This document shows positions 46,331-56,302 of a stretch of 64,000 nucleotides of DNA, one piece after another (positions within the stretch are counted from its first letter, which is position 1; every line of letters starts with the position of its first letter). The position numbers and the translations under genes are program-made. A model generated the notes under the pieces. It was not told the DNA's origin, searched no databases, and saw only the letters and a list, made by a program, of their open reading frames with translations. The stretch is from Cryptomeria japonica (taxonomy: Eukaryota; Streptophyta; Pinopsida; Cupressales; Cupressaceae). The stretch spans positions 421,750,757 through 421,814,756 of the forward strand of contig NC_081415.1 of assembly GCF_030272615.1 (NCBI RefSeq), written 5' to 3'.

Positions 46331-47415
46331 TGAAGAAGTTGAAAAAATACAACTTTTGAGATCTCAAGAGCACCTGCAAGCAAAATACATGTTGTATATG
46401 GTGAAAATGGATAACAATAATAACAATATTGAAAGGCTAAATGAATCCAACCACAAAACCCTAGCCTAACAATCAACAAAGATCCACCATAACATATGAA
46501 GATTACCTAAGACAATGCAAATCACATGAAATCACAAAGATTATACCATCACATGTCCAATAGGGTTTTGATCTCCATTCTTCCTATCTCCATTGATCTT
46601 GCTTGATATATTTGCTCTCAGATTTTATATGCACAAGAGCTCAACAAAGAACGGAATGTGGTTGCAAGTAGGATCGTAGTGTAGTCAATTGATCAAGTAG
46701 TTAGGGTTTGATAATGAGGGAAGCATCTCCTTATATAGAAGACACAATATGAAATGGAGGGATAAGATTGAGAGGTGTAAAAAGGAGGTCGGCTATGATT
46801 AGAGGGTAGGTAGAAGAAATAATAAAATAATGAGAGGGGTAGGTAGTGTATGAATTAAGAGATGAATGACATGTGTCATGGGTAGAAATTATTTAATTAA
46901 TAGAAGAAGTAGGATAGTTAAATAAATAAAATATTTATTTAATTTAGGAAAAAGATAATTTAAATAAATAAATGTATTTATTTAAATGAGAAATAAGGCT
47001 AGAAGAGGATAAATGAATTAATTAAATAAATAAAGATTTATTTAATTAATAGAAGAATTAGGCTTAGATAATTAAATAAATAAAATATTTATTTAATTAA
47101 ACATGACATTTTTAGGTGTCTACACATGTCATAAGAGAAGATTGGAGACAAAAACACAATAATGTCTCTGAAGAAAAAATATTATCATTCAGAGAGGAAA
47201 TAGAATAGAAAATTACAATACAATCCTTATGAAAGGAGAATATGAAACCTTAAAGATGTGGAACCCTAAAGAAACCCTAAAGGGATAATGTGTATTTAAT
47301 AATAATTATTAAATACATACAATGTTATTAAATGCCTAAGTTTAGCTTAAGCGTAGAGTATAATAGACTAATAATTAAATAAATAATTATTAGCTAATAC
47401 AAGATAACTCTAACA
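46331..47415 (-). repeat. 5' LTR of the minus-strand copia element, interrupted
   Basis: Same termini as the 3' LTR (TGTTAGAG...CTTCTTCA in element orientation). The LTR proper lies in 46,331-46,392 and 47,130-47,415; the intervening sequence is a solo LTR plus a duplicated pentamer. Confidence 0.92.
46393..47124 (-). mobile_element. 732 bp solo LTR of the TGTAGACACC family
   Basis: The insertion has TG...CA ends and exact TSD CATGT (46,388-46,392 and 47,125-47,129). In minus orientation it starts TGTAGACACCTAAAAATGTC, identical to the start of the LTR at 7,760, and ends CACCATATACA. The 5' third is AT-rich with repeated TTTAATTAAATAAAT palindromic text. No internal sequence is present, so it formed by LTR-LTR recombination. 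Confidence 0.92.
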
Positions 47416-47420
47416 ATCAA

Positions 47421-48790
47421 TGTAAAGCATAAAAATGGTAATAAATCAACAAATATAAACTGGAGTAATAGATTCTTTATATATATTTTTATATATTTAA
47501 AAAAAAACTAAAATATGAGTTTGTATATAGAAGTTATGAGCTTTTAAAGATCACAAATGACACATGACTTTCAAATAATTATACTTGATTTTGGAGGCCA
47601 ACTTTGAAAAAATGATCTAATCCACAATGTATAGATTCAAATCAACATTCAAACACCTATAAAAATAAAAAATCCAATCCGATCAACAAGAGAAAAGTTA
47701 TTGGCATTTTCATGAAATTGATCTATTATGCAAAAGATCACAAATGAAGCATGACTTTCAAATAAATTTACTTGATTTTTGAGACCAAATTTGAAAAAAT
47801 AATCTAATCCACAATGTATAGATCAGAATCAACATTCAAACACATATAAAACAAAAAAATCCAATCCAATCAACAAGACAAAATTAGTTATGGGCATCTT
47901 CATGAAATTGGTCTATCATGCAATTACAAACGAAGGGGTTCTTTAGCCTCTAAGGGGTTGGAGTAAGACACTCATGTGATTGAGGGCTAAGAAGGCCTAT
48001 CATTGGGTGCTTAAGGTTTTAGCAAGCCTCCAAGCCGCCCATATGACCAAAGGCCAAGTGCTTGCAAAACAAAAATAAAAATTAAAGTTACTAAAATAAA
48101 AATAGAAGTTTGAGTAGCCCATACTTGTTTATAATGCATGACGCTATGTATGACATCATTTATATACAAAATGTCATGTATACAATCATGCGTATACACA
48201 TAAGGCTATGTATACACCATTTTTTCTCTACAAAAATTAAAAAAACACATTTATAAATAATATATACATAATAAAACCCTACTTTCGACTAATCTATGCT
48301 ATTGGGAGTATATAGATGTATATATAAACTTGTGATTTATACCTTATACCTATGTGTATACATCTTCTATGATTTGTGTACATTTCTATTATATATAAAT
48401 CTATAGAAAAAATCTAAAGAAATGTATATGTTAGCTTAGTGAACTAGGTCATATGTCCATATGGAATTCCATACGATTGTATGGATTTTTGTACTAGAGT
48501 CCTTAAGGACCCTATTTTTTATAAATTTGATTAATTACAAAAATACATCGAGTTATTTATAAAAAATGTCTCTCAACCCTCCTACACACAACTATGATGT
48601 CCACTTTGTGATACGATGCCCTTGTAAAACACTTACGTCAATTACATGCAAATGTCACATTGACCATATGTGAAACTTTGCTAGTTGTGATGTGGGTGCT
48701 CAATTTGCTAGCATAACAATGGCATTACTTGATTGGAAAATTGACTTTTTTTATTTTATAAAATTGGATACTTTCTATTAGATGATGAGA
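47421..48790. other. Intergenic AT-rich sequence, no gene
   Basis: Contains one tandem duplication (separate entry) and, at 48,110-48,420, dense TATAC/GTATAC words (ATGTATACA-type text). No supported coding region. Confidence 0.5.
47546..47930 (+). repeat. Tandem duplication, 187 bp period
   Basis: Two copies starting AAAGATCACAAATGA at 47,546 and 47,733. Shared blocks include ATGACTTTCAAATAA, ATCTAATCCACAATGTATAG, CAACATTCAAACAC and TTCATGAAATTG. Divergence is about 12 percent by eye. Confidence 0.88.
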
Positions 48791-48855
48791 GATGGGTTTG
48801 AATTATAGATTATTAAGAGAATCTGATGTATGGATAAGATTCATATTGGAGTTTT
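48790..48855 (+). repeat. First copy of a ~344 bp repeat, left part
   Basis: AGATGGGTTTGAATTATAG...ATATTGGAGTTTT matches 55,859-55,923 almost exactly and continues at 53,805 on the far side of the copia insertion. Confidence 0.9.
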
Positions 48856-49285
48856 TGTTGAAATGTGGCGACTGATCAGCAAAGTACTATACACTCAGCA
48901 CGTATCCTCGCCGGGGTCTGGGGCCGGGTTGGGCCCCGGGCAAGGGTTCGGGGGCGGCAGACCCCAAGAAATTTTTTTTTGCCATTTTTCGTTGATGAAA
49001 ACTGACATTGTAATAAAACCCTAAAAAGGCTGACTTTGTTTGTTGCCCTAAAAACACATGTTATAAGCGGCTGAGATGCTTAAGGCACTGTAAGGTTGAT
49101 GTACTGTTTTTGCTGGATAATAAGAAAGATTGGACGGCTGTGTATGGTGGACGTAACCCATTCTGGATGAACCACGTCAAATCTTTGTGTTATCTGTGTC
49201 CTGTTTTATTTCTTTATCTTTTGTATTTAAATCTGCATATAATTGTTAGTTCATATTTGCTTTAGATCTGCTTGCAACCCTAACA
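48856..49285 (+). repeat. 5' LTR of the plus-strand copia element
   Basis: 430 bp, TGTTGAAATGTGG...AACCCTAACA. Contains an unusually GC-rich block at 48,907-48,967 in an otherwise AT-rich neighbourhood, followed by T9 and AATAAAACCC (a possible polyadenylation hexamer at about 49,012). Confidence 0.96.
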
Positions 49286-49286
49286 A

Positions 49287-49299
49287 TTGGTATTCGAGC
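49287..49299 (+). other. Primer-binding site of the plus-strand copia element
   Basis: TTGGTATTCGAGC starts one base after the LTR and matches the initiator methionine tRNA complement except at the TATCAGAG core (TATTCGAG). Confidence 0.82.
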
Positions 49300-49345
49300 G
49301 AGGTTTTCTGTAAATTGGCAGGACTTTCAGATTTGAGTGGGAGCA

Positions 49346-52300
49346 ATGGAGGATTCCAAATTCAAGGTCGAAAAGTTTAACGGCTAGAATTATCAGTTAT
49401 GGAAAATGCAGATGGAGGATTACCTGTATCAAAAGGATTTGTGGCGGCCATTGGATGGAAAGGCAAAGAAACCGACCACAATATCAGATGAAGAGTGGGA
49501 CATTTTAGATAGAAAGGCACTGGGATCCATTCGATTGTGCCTTGCGTCGTCTGTAGCATTCAGTATAACAGAAGCAAAAACGACTGTAGATTTGATGGCA
49601 ACATTGGCTAAGTTGTATGAGAAACCCTCGGCTTCGAATAAGGTATTTCTTATGAAGCGTTTGTTTAATTTGAAAATGAGTGAGGGAGGATCTGTAGCAG
49701 AGCACTTAAATGAATTTAATACAATTACCAGTCAATTGTCTTCGGTAAAAATTACCTTTGCAGAAGAGGTTAGGGCTCTCTTGATTTTATGTTCTTTGCC
49801 AGAAAGCTGGAATAGCTTGGTTATGGCTGTAAGTAACTCTGTCTCTGGTAAAAATACTTTGGTATTTGATGATATTGTTGGTGTTATCCTAAGTCAGGAA
49901 ATGCGAAGGAAAAGCACAGGTGAGACTCCAACATCATTGGGTAGTGTTTTGAATGTGGAGAACAAAGGAAGATCAAAGGAAAGAGGAAAAGGCCCTGGGA
50001 ATGAGAAGTCACGAGGGAAGTCAAAGAAAGGAAGCTCTCAATCTAGAGGAAAGAAAGATTGCTGGTACTGCGGAAAGCCTGGTCATCTAAAGAAAGACTG
50101 TTGGTTTCAGAAAAACAAAGAAGGAGACAAAAATGAAAATGATAGTAAGGAAGTTAATATTGCAAGTAATACTTTACAAGATGCTTTAATCTTATGTTTG
50201 GATAATGTTAATGATTCCTAGGTAATAGATTCTGGGGCTTCATTTCATGCTACACACCATAGAAAATATTTTCTAGATTATGTTCAAGGTGATTTTGGAC
50301 AGGTATATTTGGGTGATGATGAGCCCTGTCAAATTGTTGGAAAAGGAAAGATAAAGATCAAGTTGCAGAATGGTAATGACTGGTTTCTGCAGGAGGTAAG
50401 ACATGTTCCTAATTTAAGAAGAAATTTAATTTCTGCAGGGCAACTAGGTAGTGAAGGTTGCATAGTTACCTTCTCAGACAGTATGTGGAAGGTCGCTAAA
50501 GGATCATTAGTAGTAGCTAAAGGTGCGAAGGTAGGCACATTATATCTGTGTACTGGTAACACTTACTCTACCTTAGCTGCTATAGATAAAGTTACTGCAG
50601 GAACAACAACAATAAATGTTGCAAGAATAGATTCAATAATGTGGCACCATAGGCTTGGGCACATGAGTGAGAAATGGATGAAAATCCTTCACTTCAAAAA
50701 TCTATTGCCAGGACTAAAGAAGATTGATTTAGAGTTATGTGAAAACTATGTTTATGGTAAACAGAAAAGAGTCAGATTTCTCAAGGTTGGGAAAGAGAAG
50801 AAGAGTGAGAAGTTAGAGCTTGTACATTCAGATGTATGGGGACCGGCTCAGGTATCATCTCTTGGTGGCTCTTGTTATTATGTTATTTTTATTGATGACT
50901 CAACCAAAAAAACATGGTTATATTTCCTAAAGCAAAAATCAGATGTTTTTGAAACTTTTAAGAAATGGAAAGCTTTGGTTGAGAATGAGATAGGAAAAAG
51001 GTTGAAGTGTCTCAGATCAGATAATGGAGGTGAGTATTGCAGCAAAGCATTTGAAGATTGCTGCTCCTTAAATGAGATTCGAAAGCAGAAGACAATTCCA
51101 GGAACTCCACAGGAAAATGGTGTGTCAGAGAGAATGAATAGGACTATCATGGAACGTGCGAGGAGCATGAGATTGCATGATGGATTGCCCTTACATTTTT
51201 GGGCAGATGTTGTACATACTATTGTCTATTTGATAAATAGAGGACCTTCAACCCCTTTGGATGGTGGTATTCCAGAGGAGGCATAGACTGGTAAAAAGGT
51301 AAATTATTCTTTTCTAAAAACTTTTGGTTGCGAAGCTTTTGTCCATGTTGATAAAGAAAACAGAACCAAGCTTGATGCTAAATCTCAGAAACGTACCTTC
51401 ATTGGATATGGGATAGATGAATATGGCTATCGGTTATGGGATTTTGAAAATAAGAAAATAATTAGAAGTAGAGATGTTATATTCAATGAGAAGGTTATGT
51501 ATAAAGAATAGATGCAGGAAAAGAAGCATGAACAGGAAAAACAAGAATATGTGGTGTTGGATGAGATTCCTGAAAATGAAATGCCACAGGTACTTGATGC
51601 TCAGCAACAACAGATTGTCCCACAAACTCTTGCAAGTGTTAGATGTTCTACGAGGACAAGTAGACCCCCTGAAAGATTTTCTCCTTCTTTGTATTCTATT
51701 TTATTAACGGATTCTAGTGAACCAGAAGAATATGAAGAAGCAATGCAGGTAGATGCCAAACAACAGTGGGAGCTAGGCATGAAAGAGGAGATGGACTCCT
51801 TGATGAAAAATAAGACTTGGGACTTAGTCCCTTTACCTGCAGAAAAAAAAGCCTTGCTTAACAAATGGGTTTATCGGCTGAAGGAGGAGGAAGGAGGTCA
51901 GAAAAGATATAAGGCCAGACTTGTGGTAAAAGGTTTTGAACAGAAAAAGGGTATAGATTATGATGAAATATTTTCTCCAGTTGTAAAAATGACTTCAATT
52001 AGAACTGTACTTAGTCTTGTGGCTGCAGATGATTTACATCTTCAACAATTAGATGTCAAAACAACTTTTCTCCATGGAGATTTGGAGGAGGAAATTTACA
52101 TGTTGCAACCACAAGGATATGAGGTCAAAGGTAAGGAGAACTTGGTGTGCAGGTTGAAGAAAAGTCTGTATGGCCTAAAGCAAGCACCCCGACGATGGTA
52201 TTTAAAATTTGATAGTTTCATGGCTGAACACGGTTATCATAGATGTCATTCTGATCATTGTGTATATTTTAAGAGATTTGATAATGGCAGTTATATTATC

Positions 52301-53272
52301 CCGTTGCTTTATGTTGATGACATGCTTGTTGTTGGGTCTAACATGCAACATATAAATGATCTTAAACAGAAATTAGCCAGGTCATTTGCTATGAAGGATT
52401 TGGGTGCAGCTAAGCAAATTCTCGGTATGAGGATTACACGGGACAGGAAAAATAGAACCTTGAATTTGTCCCAAAGTGAGTATATAAAGAAGGTGTTGAA
52501 AAGATTTAACATGCAGGATGCAAAAGCAGTTAGTACACCTTTGGCTAGTCATTTCAAATTGACTAAGGAGATGTGCCCAAAGGCACAGGAAGAGGTTAAT
52601 AAAATATCTAACATCCCGTATTCATCAGCTGTTGGTAGTCTGATGTATGCAATGGTATGCACAAGGCTAGATATTGCACATGCAGTGGGAGTTGTGAGCA
52701 GGTTTATGAGTAATCCGGGTATGGAACATTGGAATGTTGTGAAATGGATTCTTTGGTATTTGAAAGGAACTACTACGAAGACATTATGTTTCAAAGGATC
52801 TAATGCTGCTCTAAGTGGATTTGTTGACTTTGATCTGGCGGGTGATATTGATTCATGGAGGAGTACTACAGGGTATGTTTTTACTATAGGGGGAACTGCA
52901 GTCAGTTGGATTTCTAGGCTGCAAAAGGTTGTTGCACTTTCAACCACTGAAGCTGAGTATATTGCTGCTATAGAAGCCAGCAAAGAGATGATTTGGTTGC
53001 AATGTTTTCTGAAGGAATTGGGTTAGACACAAAAGGATAGCCCATTGTATACTGATAGCCAGAGTGCCATTCATCTTGCGAAGAACTCTGCTTTTCATTC
53101 AAGGACAAAGCACATTCAGCTCAGGTACCACTTCATTCGGACTGTTTTGGAGGAGGGTCAGTTACGGCTTGAGAAGATTCACACAAGTGAGAATCCTATC
53201 GATATGTTCACAAAGGCAGTTCCACAGGAGAAGCTGATTTCTTCATCAGTTTCTGTTAGTCTTCTTGATTGA
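49346..53272 (+). pseudogene. Copia gag-pol polyprotein: one frame with five TAG stops
   Basis: ATG 49,346 to TGA 53,270-53,272 is one frame of 1,308 codons with no net frameshift. Stops are all TAG, at codons 14, 292, 647, 722 and 1,227. Gag (1-290) ends in the knuckle CWYCGKPGHLKKDC. Protease: VIDSGASFHAT, D-S-G intact, directly after the codon 292 stop. Integrase: HHRLGH, then CENYVYGK, where the second Cys of the zinc site is Tyr (50,747-50,749); core acidic residues VHSDVWGP, RSDNGGEY and TPQENGVSER are intact. RT: LDVKTTFLHGDL and Y-V-D-D-M intact. RNase H: DFDLAGD, LSTTEAEYIAA, YTDSQSAIHLAKN. The Gag and RT wording matches the TNT1-94 group. Two stops replace Trp (S-W-VIDSG, EA-W-TGK) and three most likely Gln. 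Confidence 0.95.
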
Positions 53273-53358
53273 TAATTGTGGAATTTATACTAGTCAAGTC
53301 CTAGTGTTTTATCCAGCAAATGTTGCATGTACAGTGGTGTCGTGTAGTATCAGTCTCC

Positions 53359-53369
53359 AAGTGGGAGAT
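53359..53369 (+). other. Polypurine tract of the plus-strand copia element
   Basis: AAGTGGGAGAT-type purine run immediately before the 3' LTR start at 53,370, the standard copia PPT. Confidence 0.88.
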
Positions 53370-53799
53370 TGTTGAAATGTGGCGACTGATCAGCAAAGTA
53401 CTGTACACTCAGCACGTATCCTCGCCGAGGTCCGGGGCTGGGCTAGGCCCCGGGCAAGGGTTCGGGGGCGGCAGCCCCTGAGAAATTTTTTTTTGCCGTT
53501 TTTCGTTGATGAAAACCGACATTGTAATAAAACCCTAAAAATGTCGACTTTGTTTATTGCCCTAAAAACACATGTTATAAGCAGCTGGGATGCTTAAGGC
53601 ATTGTAAGGTTGATGTACTGTTTTTGCTGGATAATAAGAAAGATTGGACGGCTATGTATGGTGGACGTAACCCATTCTGGGTGAACCACGTTAAATCTTT
53701 GTGTTATTTGTGTCTTGTTTTATTTCTTTATCTTTTGTATTTAAATCTGCATATAATTGTTAGTTCATATTTGCTTCGGATTTACTTGAAACCCTAACA
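53370..53799 (+). repeat. 3' LTR of the plus-strand copia element
   Basis: 430 bp, the same length as the 5' LTR without indels in its aligned body. Differences are mostly C/T and G/A, as in CTATAC/CTGTAC and GGCCGG/GGCTGG. It retains the GC-rich block. Confidence 0.96.
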
Positions 53800-53804
53800 G
53801 TTTT

Positions 53805-53971
53805 TAGATCATTAAGTGAATTGATTAGATTGCGCAATCAACTAGATGAGGTGAAATTAATGAAATTAATAATTAATCAATTGAATTATTAGTGTACATG
53901 CGGTGAAAATTATTATTACAATTATTTGTTAATGGATAATGTGTGAAATAAATAATTAATTAAATAGATAA
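53805..53971 (+). repeat. First copy of the ~344 bp repeat, right part
   Basis: Continues from 48,855 in the empty-site order (TAGATCATTAAGTGAATTG...TTAAATAGATAA), matches 55,924-56,090, and is then cut by a solo LTR whose TSD is GATAA. Confidence 0.9.
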
Positions 53972-54994
53972 TGATGCTCTGCAAAAAGGATTAGAAAATC
54001 TGTTTGATGGCAACACACACAAGAGCACAAGAAACAAACATTAGTGTTAGCAACAAAAGATTATCCTAAACAGGCATATCAAGAGAGATATTAAGCATGA
54101 AATAGAAAGCATATAAACATAGAATAAAATAGCTAATCAAGATGCTCATAGTTGCTCCTCCCTTGTTCCTCTCCTCTCCAAGTCCCAAATGAGTGTAGCT
54201 CTCAGCTTTTAGCACTAGCCATGGATGCCATATGGAGATTCGGGATAGTTGAATATGATAAGCAAATGCTATGCAAGTGTAGATAGTGATGTTATGAGAA
54301 AACTCTATGCTAATGCCAGTATAACAACAATACTCTAAAATGCTTCCTTTTTTGCTTGAGGAGAAGGGTTCTATTTATAGAAGAAATGGGGAAATGAAGG
54401 GTTAAGATTGAGTAATCTTAACAAGGGTTAGGATTGAAAGATATTCAATCCATGTGAGACTTTCAACCCAATCCCATGTTGACAAGTGTCACCATGAGGA
54501 GGCCTGAGAGGAGAGATAAGGAGCATTAAATGCTTGAGGGGACATGATGGTTACCCTAGTCAAAGAAATAAATGCTTTGAAGAGACACATGGGTTACATG
54601 AGGGTTAAGTTAGGGGTCAAAGTCCTTAACCATGGGTGCAAGTGGAATTAACCATTAATGGTCATGTAAGAGCCATAAGTGGTTTGAAAGACTTTAGAGG
54701 TTAATTTGTTGAATACACAAAGCATTAATTGCTTTTCAAAGACTTTGGAGTCTTTGAGAAGTGACTCCAATTTGCTTAGGAATGTGACAATATTTAGGGG
54801 ATGGATTAGGTTAATTAGGAAGGGTTTAGAAGAATCTAGAAGAGGTTTAGGCATGCAAGTGGATGTTGTAGGAAAATGCAAGTGGGAGGAATTTTGGTAT
54901 TTTCAATTAAAATAAAATCATTTATTTCAATTAAATGGTGTAATTTGCATTTGGATAAATATTTAAATAAATATTAATTTATTTAAATGAGAAA

Positions 54995-55160
54995 AAGGAA
55001 GATAAAGCATTAAAATGCTTGAAGACTTTGAGGGAAACCATTAAAGGCTTGAAGACTTTAAGGAAAACCATTAAAGTCTTAAGAAGACTTTAAGGGAAGC
55101 CATCAAGTTTGAAGACTTTAAAGCCATCAAGTTTGAATACTTTAAGGGAAACCATTAAAG
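54995..55160 (+). repeat. Minisatellite, ~25-30 bp unit, in the solo LTR
   Basis: About six degenerate copies of GAAGACTTTAAGGGAAACC followed by ATTAAAG or ATCAAG, with unit length varying between 20 and 32 bp. Confidence 0.8.
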
Positions 55161-55167
55161 GTTTCAA

Positions 55168-55444
55168 GTGGGTGAGGATAAATAGGATTTTAAATAAATA
55201 ATTTATTTAAAATAGTTGTGCAACTTGCTTTTGTAGGAAAATACAAGTGGGTGGAGGATAAAGGTGATTTAAATAAATTATTTATTTAAAATAATTGTGC
55301 AACTTGCATTTGTAGGAAAATGCAAGTGGGTGGAGGATAAAGATGATTTAAATAAATTATTTATTTAAAATAATTGTGCAACTTGCATTTGTAGGAAAAT
55401 GCAAGTGGGTAGAGGATAAAGGTGATTTAAATAAATGTTAATTT
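55168..55444 (+). repeat. 79 bp tandem repeat, 3.5 copies
   Basis: Units start GTGGGTGGAGGATAAAGG at 55,168, 55,247, 55,326 and 55,405 (exact 79 bp spacing). Units two and three are almost identical. Each unit holds the near-palindrome AAATAAATTATTTATTTAAA and ends GTAGGAAAATGCAA. Confidence 0.95.
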
Positions 55445-55740
55445 ATTTAAATGTGAGAGGTGGGATTTTGGGGGATTTAAATAAATATTAATTTATTTAA
55501 ATGTGATAGAGTATTTAATTAAATAAATATGATTTATTTATTTAATTAATGGTCTAAATTTGGTTAAGTGAATTAAATCAAATAAATTGAATAATTTATT
55601 TAATTAATAGGAGAAGAGGGTTAAGATGAATTAATTAAATATATTAATTTAATTAATTATTAATTGATGGTTAAATAATCAAATAAATATTAAATATTCA
55701 TTTAATTAAGTGGACAGATTTATGTGACTACAGATAAATA

Positions 55741-56207
55741 TAGATAAATAATAGATAATCAATTTATTAAATGGATGAATACTATTGATGAAATTTGATT
55801 AAATAATTTAGGGTTATTTTATTAAATTATTATATGTTAAGAATATTAGGTAGCAAAGAGATGGGTTTGAATTATAGATTATTAAGAGAATCTGATGTAT
55901 GGATAAGATTCATATTGGAGTTTTTAGATCATTAAGTGAATTGATTAGATTACGCAATCAACTGGATGAGGTGAAATTAATGAAATTAATAATTAATCAA
56001 TTGAATTATTAGTGTACATGCGGTGAAAATTATTATTACAATAATTTGTTAATGGATAATGTGTGAAATAAATAATTAATTAAATAGATAAATAATAGAT
56101 AATCAATTTATTAAATGGATGAATACTATTGATGAAATTTGATTAAATAATTTAGGGTTATTTAATTAAATTATTATATGTTAAGAATATTAGGTAGCAA
56201 AGTGATG
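55741..56207 (+). repeat. ~344 bp tandem repeat, one full and one partial copy
   Basis: The text TAGATAAATAATAGATAATC at 55,741 recurs at 56,085 (period 344). The unit contains AGATGGGTTTGAATTATAG and TAGATCATTAAG, which also form the interrupted first copy (48,790-48,855 plus 53,805-53,971). The third copy ends at about 56,207 after GGTAGCAAAG. Confidence 0.9.
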
Positions 56208-56302
56208 GTGTGGGTGTCCTAAGAGATGACACAAAGAAGGAATAAATTAGATGAGTGAATGAAACAAATGATTAGGTGGAGATGACATTTTTTATGTCTA
56301 CA
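56208..56302 (-). mobile_element. Terminal part of an LTR enclosing the 344 bp repeats
   Basis: The plus strand ends ...GATGACATTTTTTATGTCTACA at 56,302. Read on the minus strand this is TGTAGACATAAAAAATGTCATC, the start of a TGTAGACA-family LTR. The 344 bp repeats probably lie inside this LTR. Its other end, left of 48,790, was not located and no TSD could be fixed. Confidence 0.5.

Larger units (their letters stand above)
40588..47415 (-). mobile_element. Ty1/copia retrotransposon, minus strand, with nested solo LTR
   Basis: On the minus strand: 5' LTR (47,415-46,331), PBS, about 1.1 kb leader, gag-pol (45,201 to about 41,180), PPT, 3' LTR (40,934-40,588). Exact TSD ATCAA at 40,583-40,587 and 47,416-47,420. 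Domain order (Gag, protease, integrase, RT, RNase H) is copia-type. The 5' LTR is interrupted by a 732 bp solo LTR; without it the two LTRs are 348 and 347 bp and differ at roughly 20 positions plus a few indels by eye. Confidence 0.93.
48856..53799 (+). mobile_element. Ty1/copia retrotransposon (TNT1/Tork-like), structurally complete
   Basis: 4,944 bp with two 430 bp LTRs, exact TSD GTTTT (48,851-48,855 and 53,800-53,804), PBS, single gag-pol frame and PPT. An empty-site sequence exists in the window at 55,917 (GGAGTTTTTAGATCATTAAG), confirming both ends to the base. The LTRs differ at about 28 of 430 positions by eye, nearly all transitions. Of all elements here it keeps the most complete coding sequence, though five TAG codons and a lost zinc-finger Cys interrupt it. 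Confidence 0.96.
53972..55732 (-). mobile_element. 1.76 kb solo LTR with internal tandem repeats
   Basis: Plus-strand ends are TGATGCTCTGC...TATGTGACTACA, flanked by GATAA on both sides (53,967-53,971 and 55,733-55,737). In minus orientation it starts TGTAGTCACATAAAT, related to the TGTAGACACC families. It contains two repeat arrays (separate entries) and AT-rich palindromic stretches (TTAATTAAATAAAT). No coding or internal retroelement sequence is present. Confidence 0.88.
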
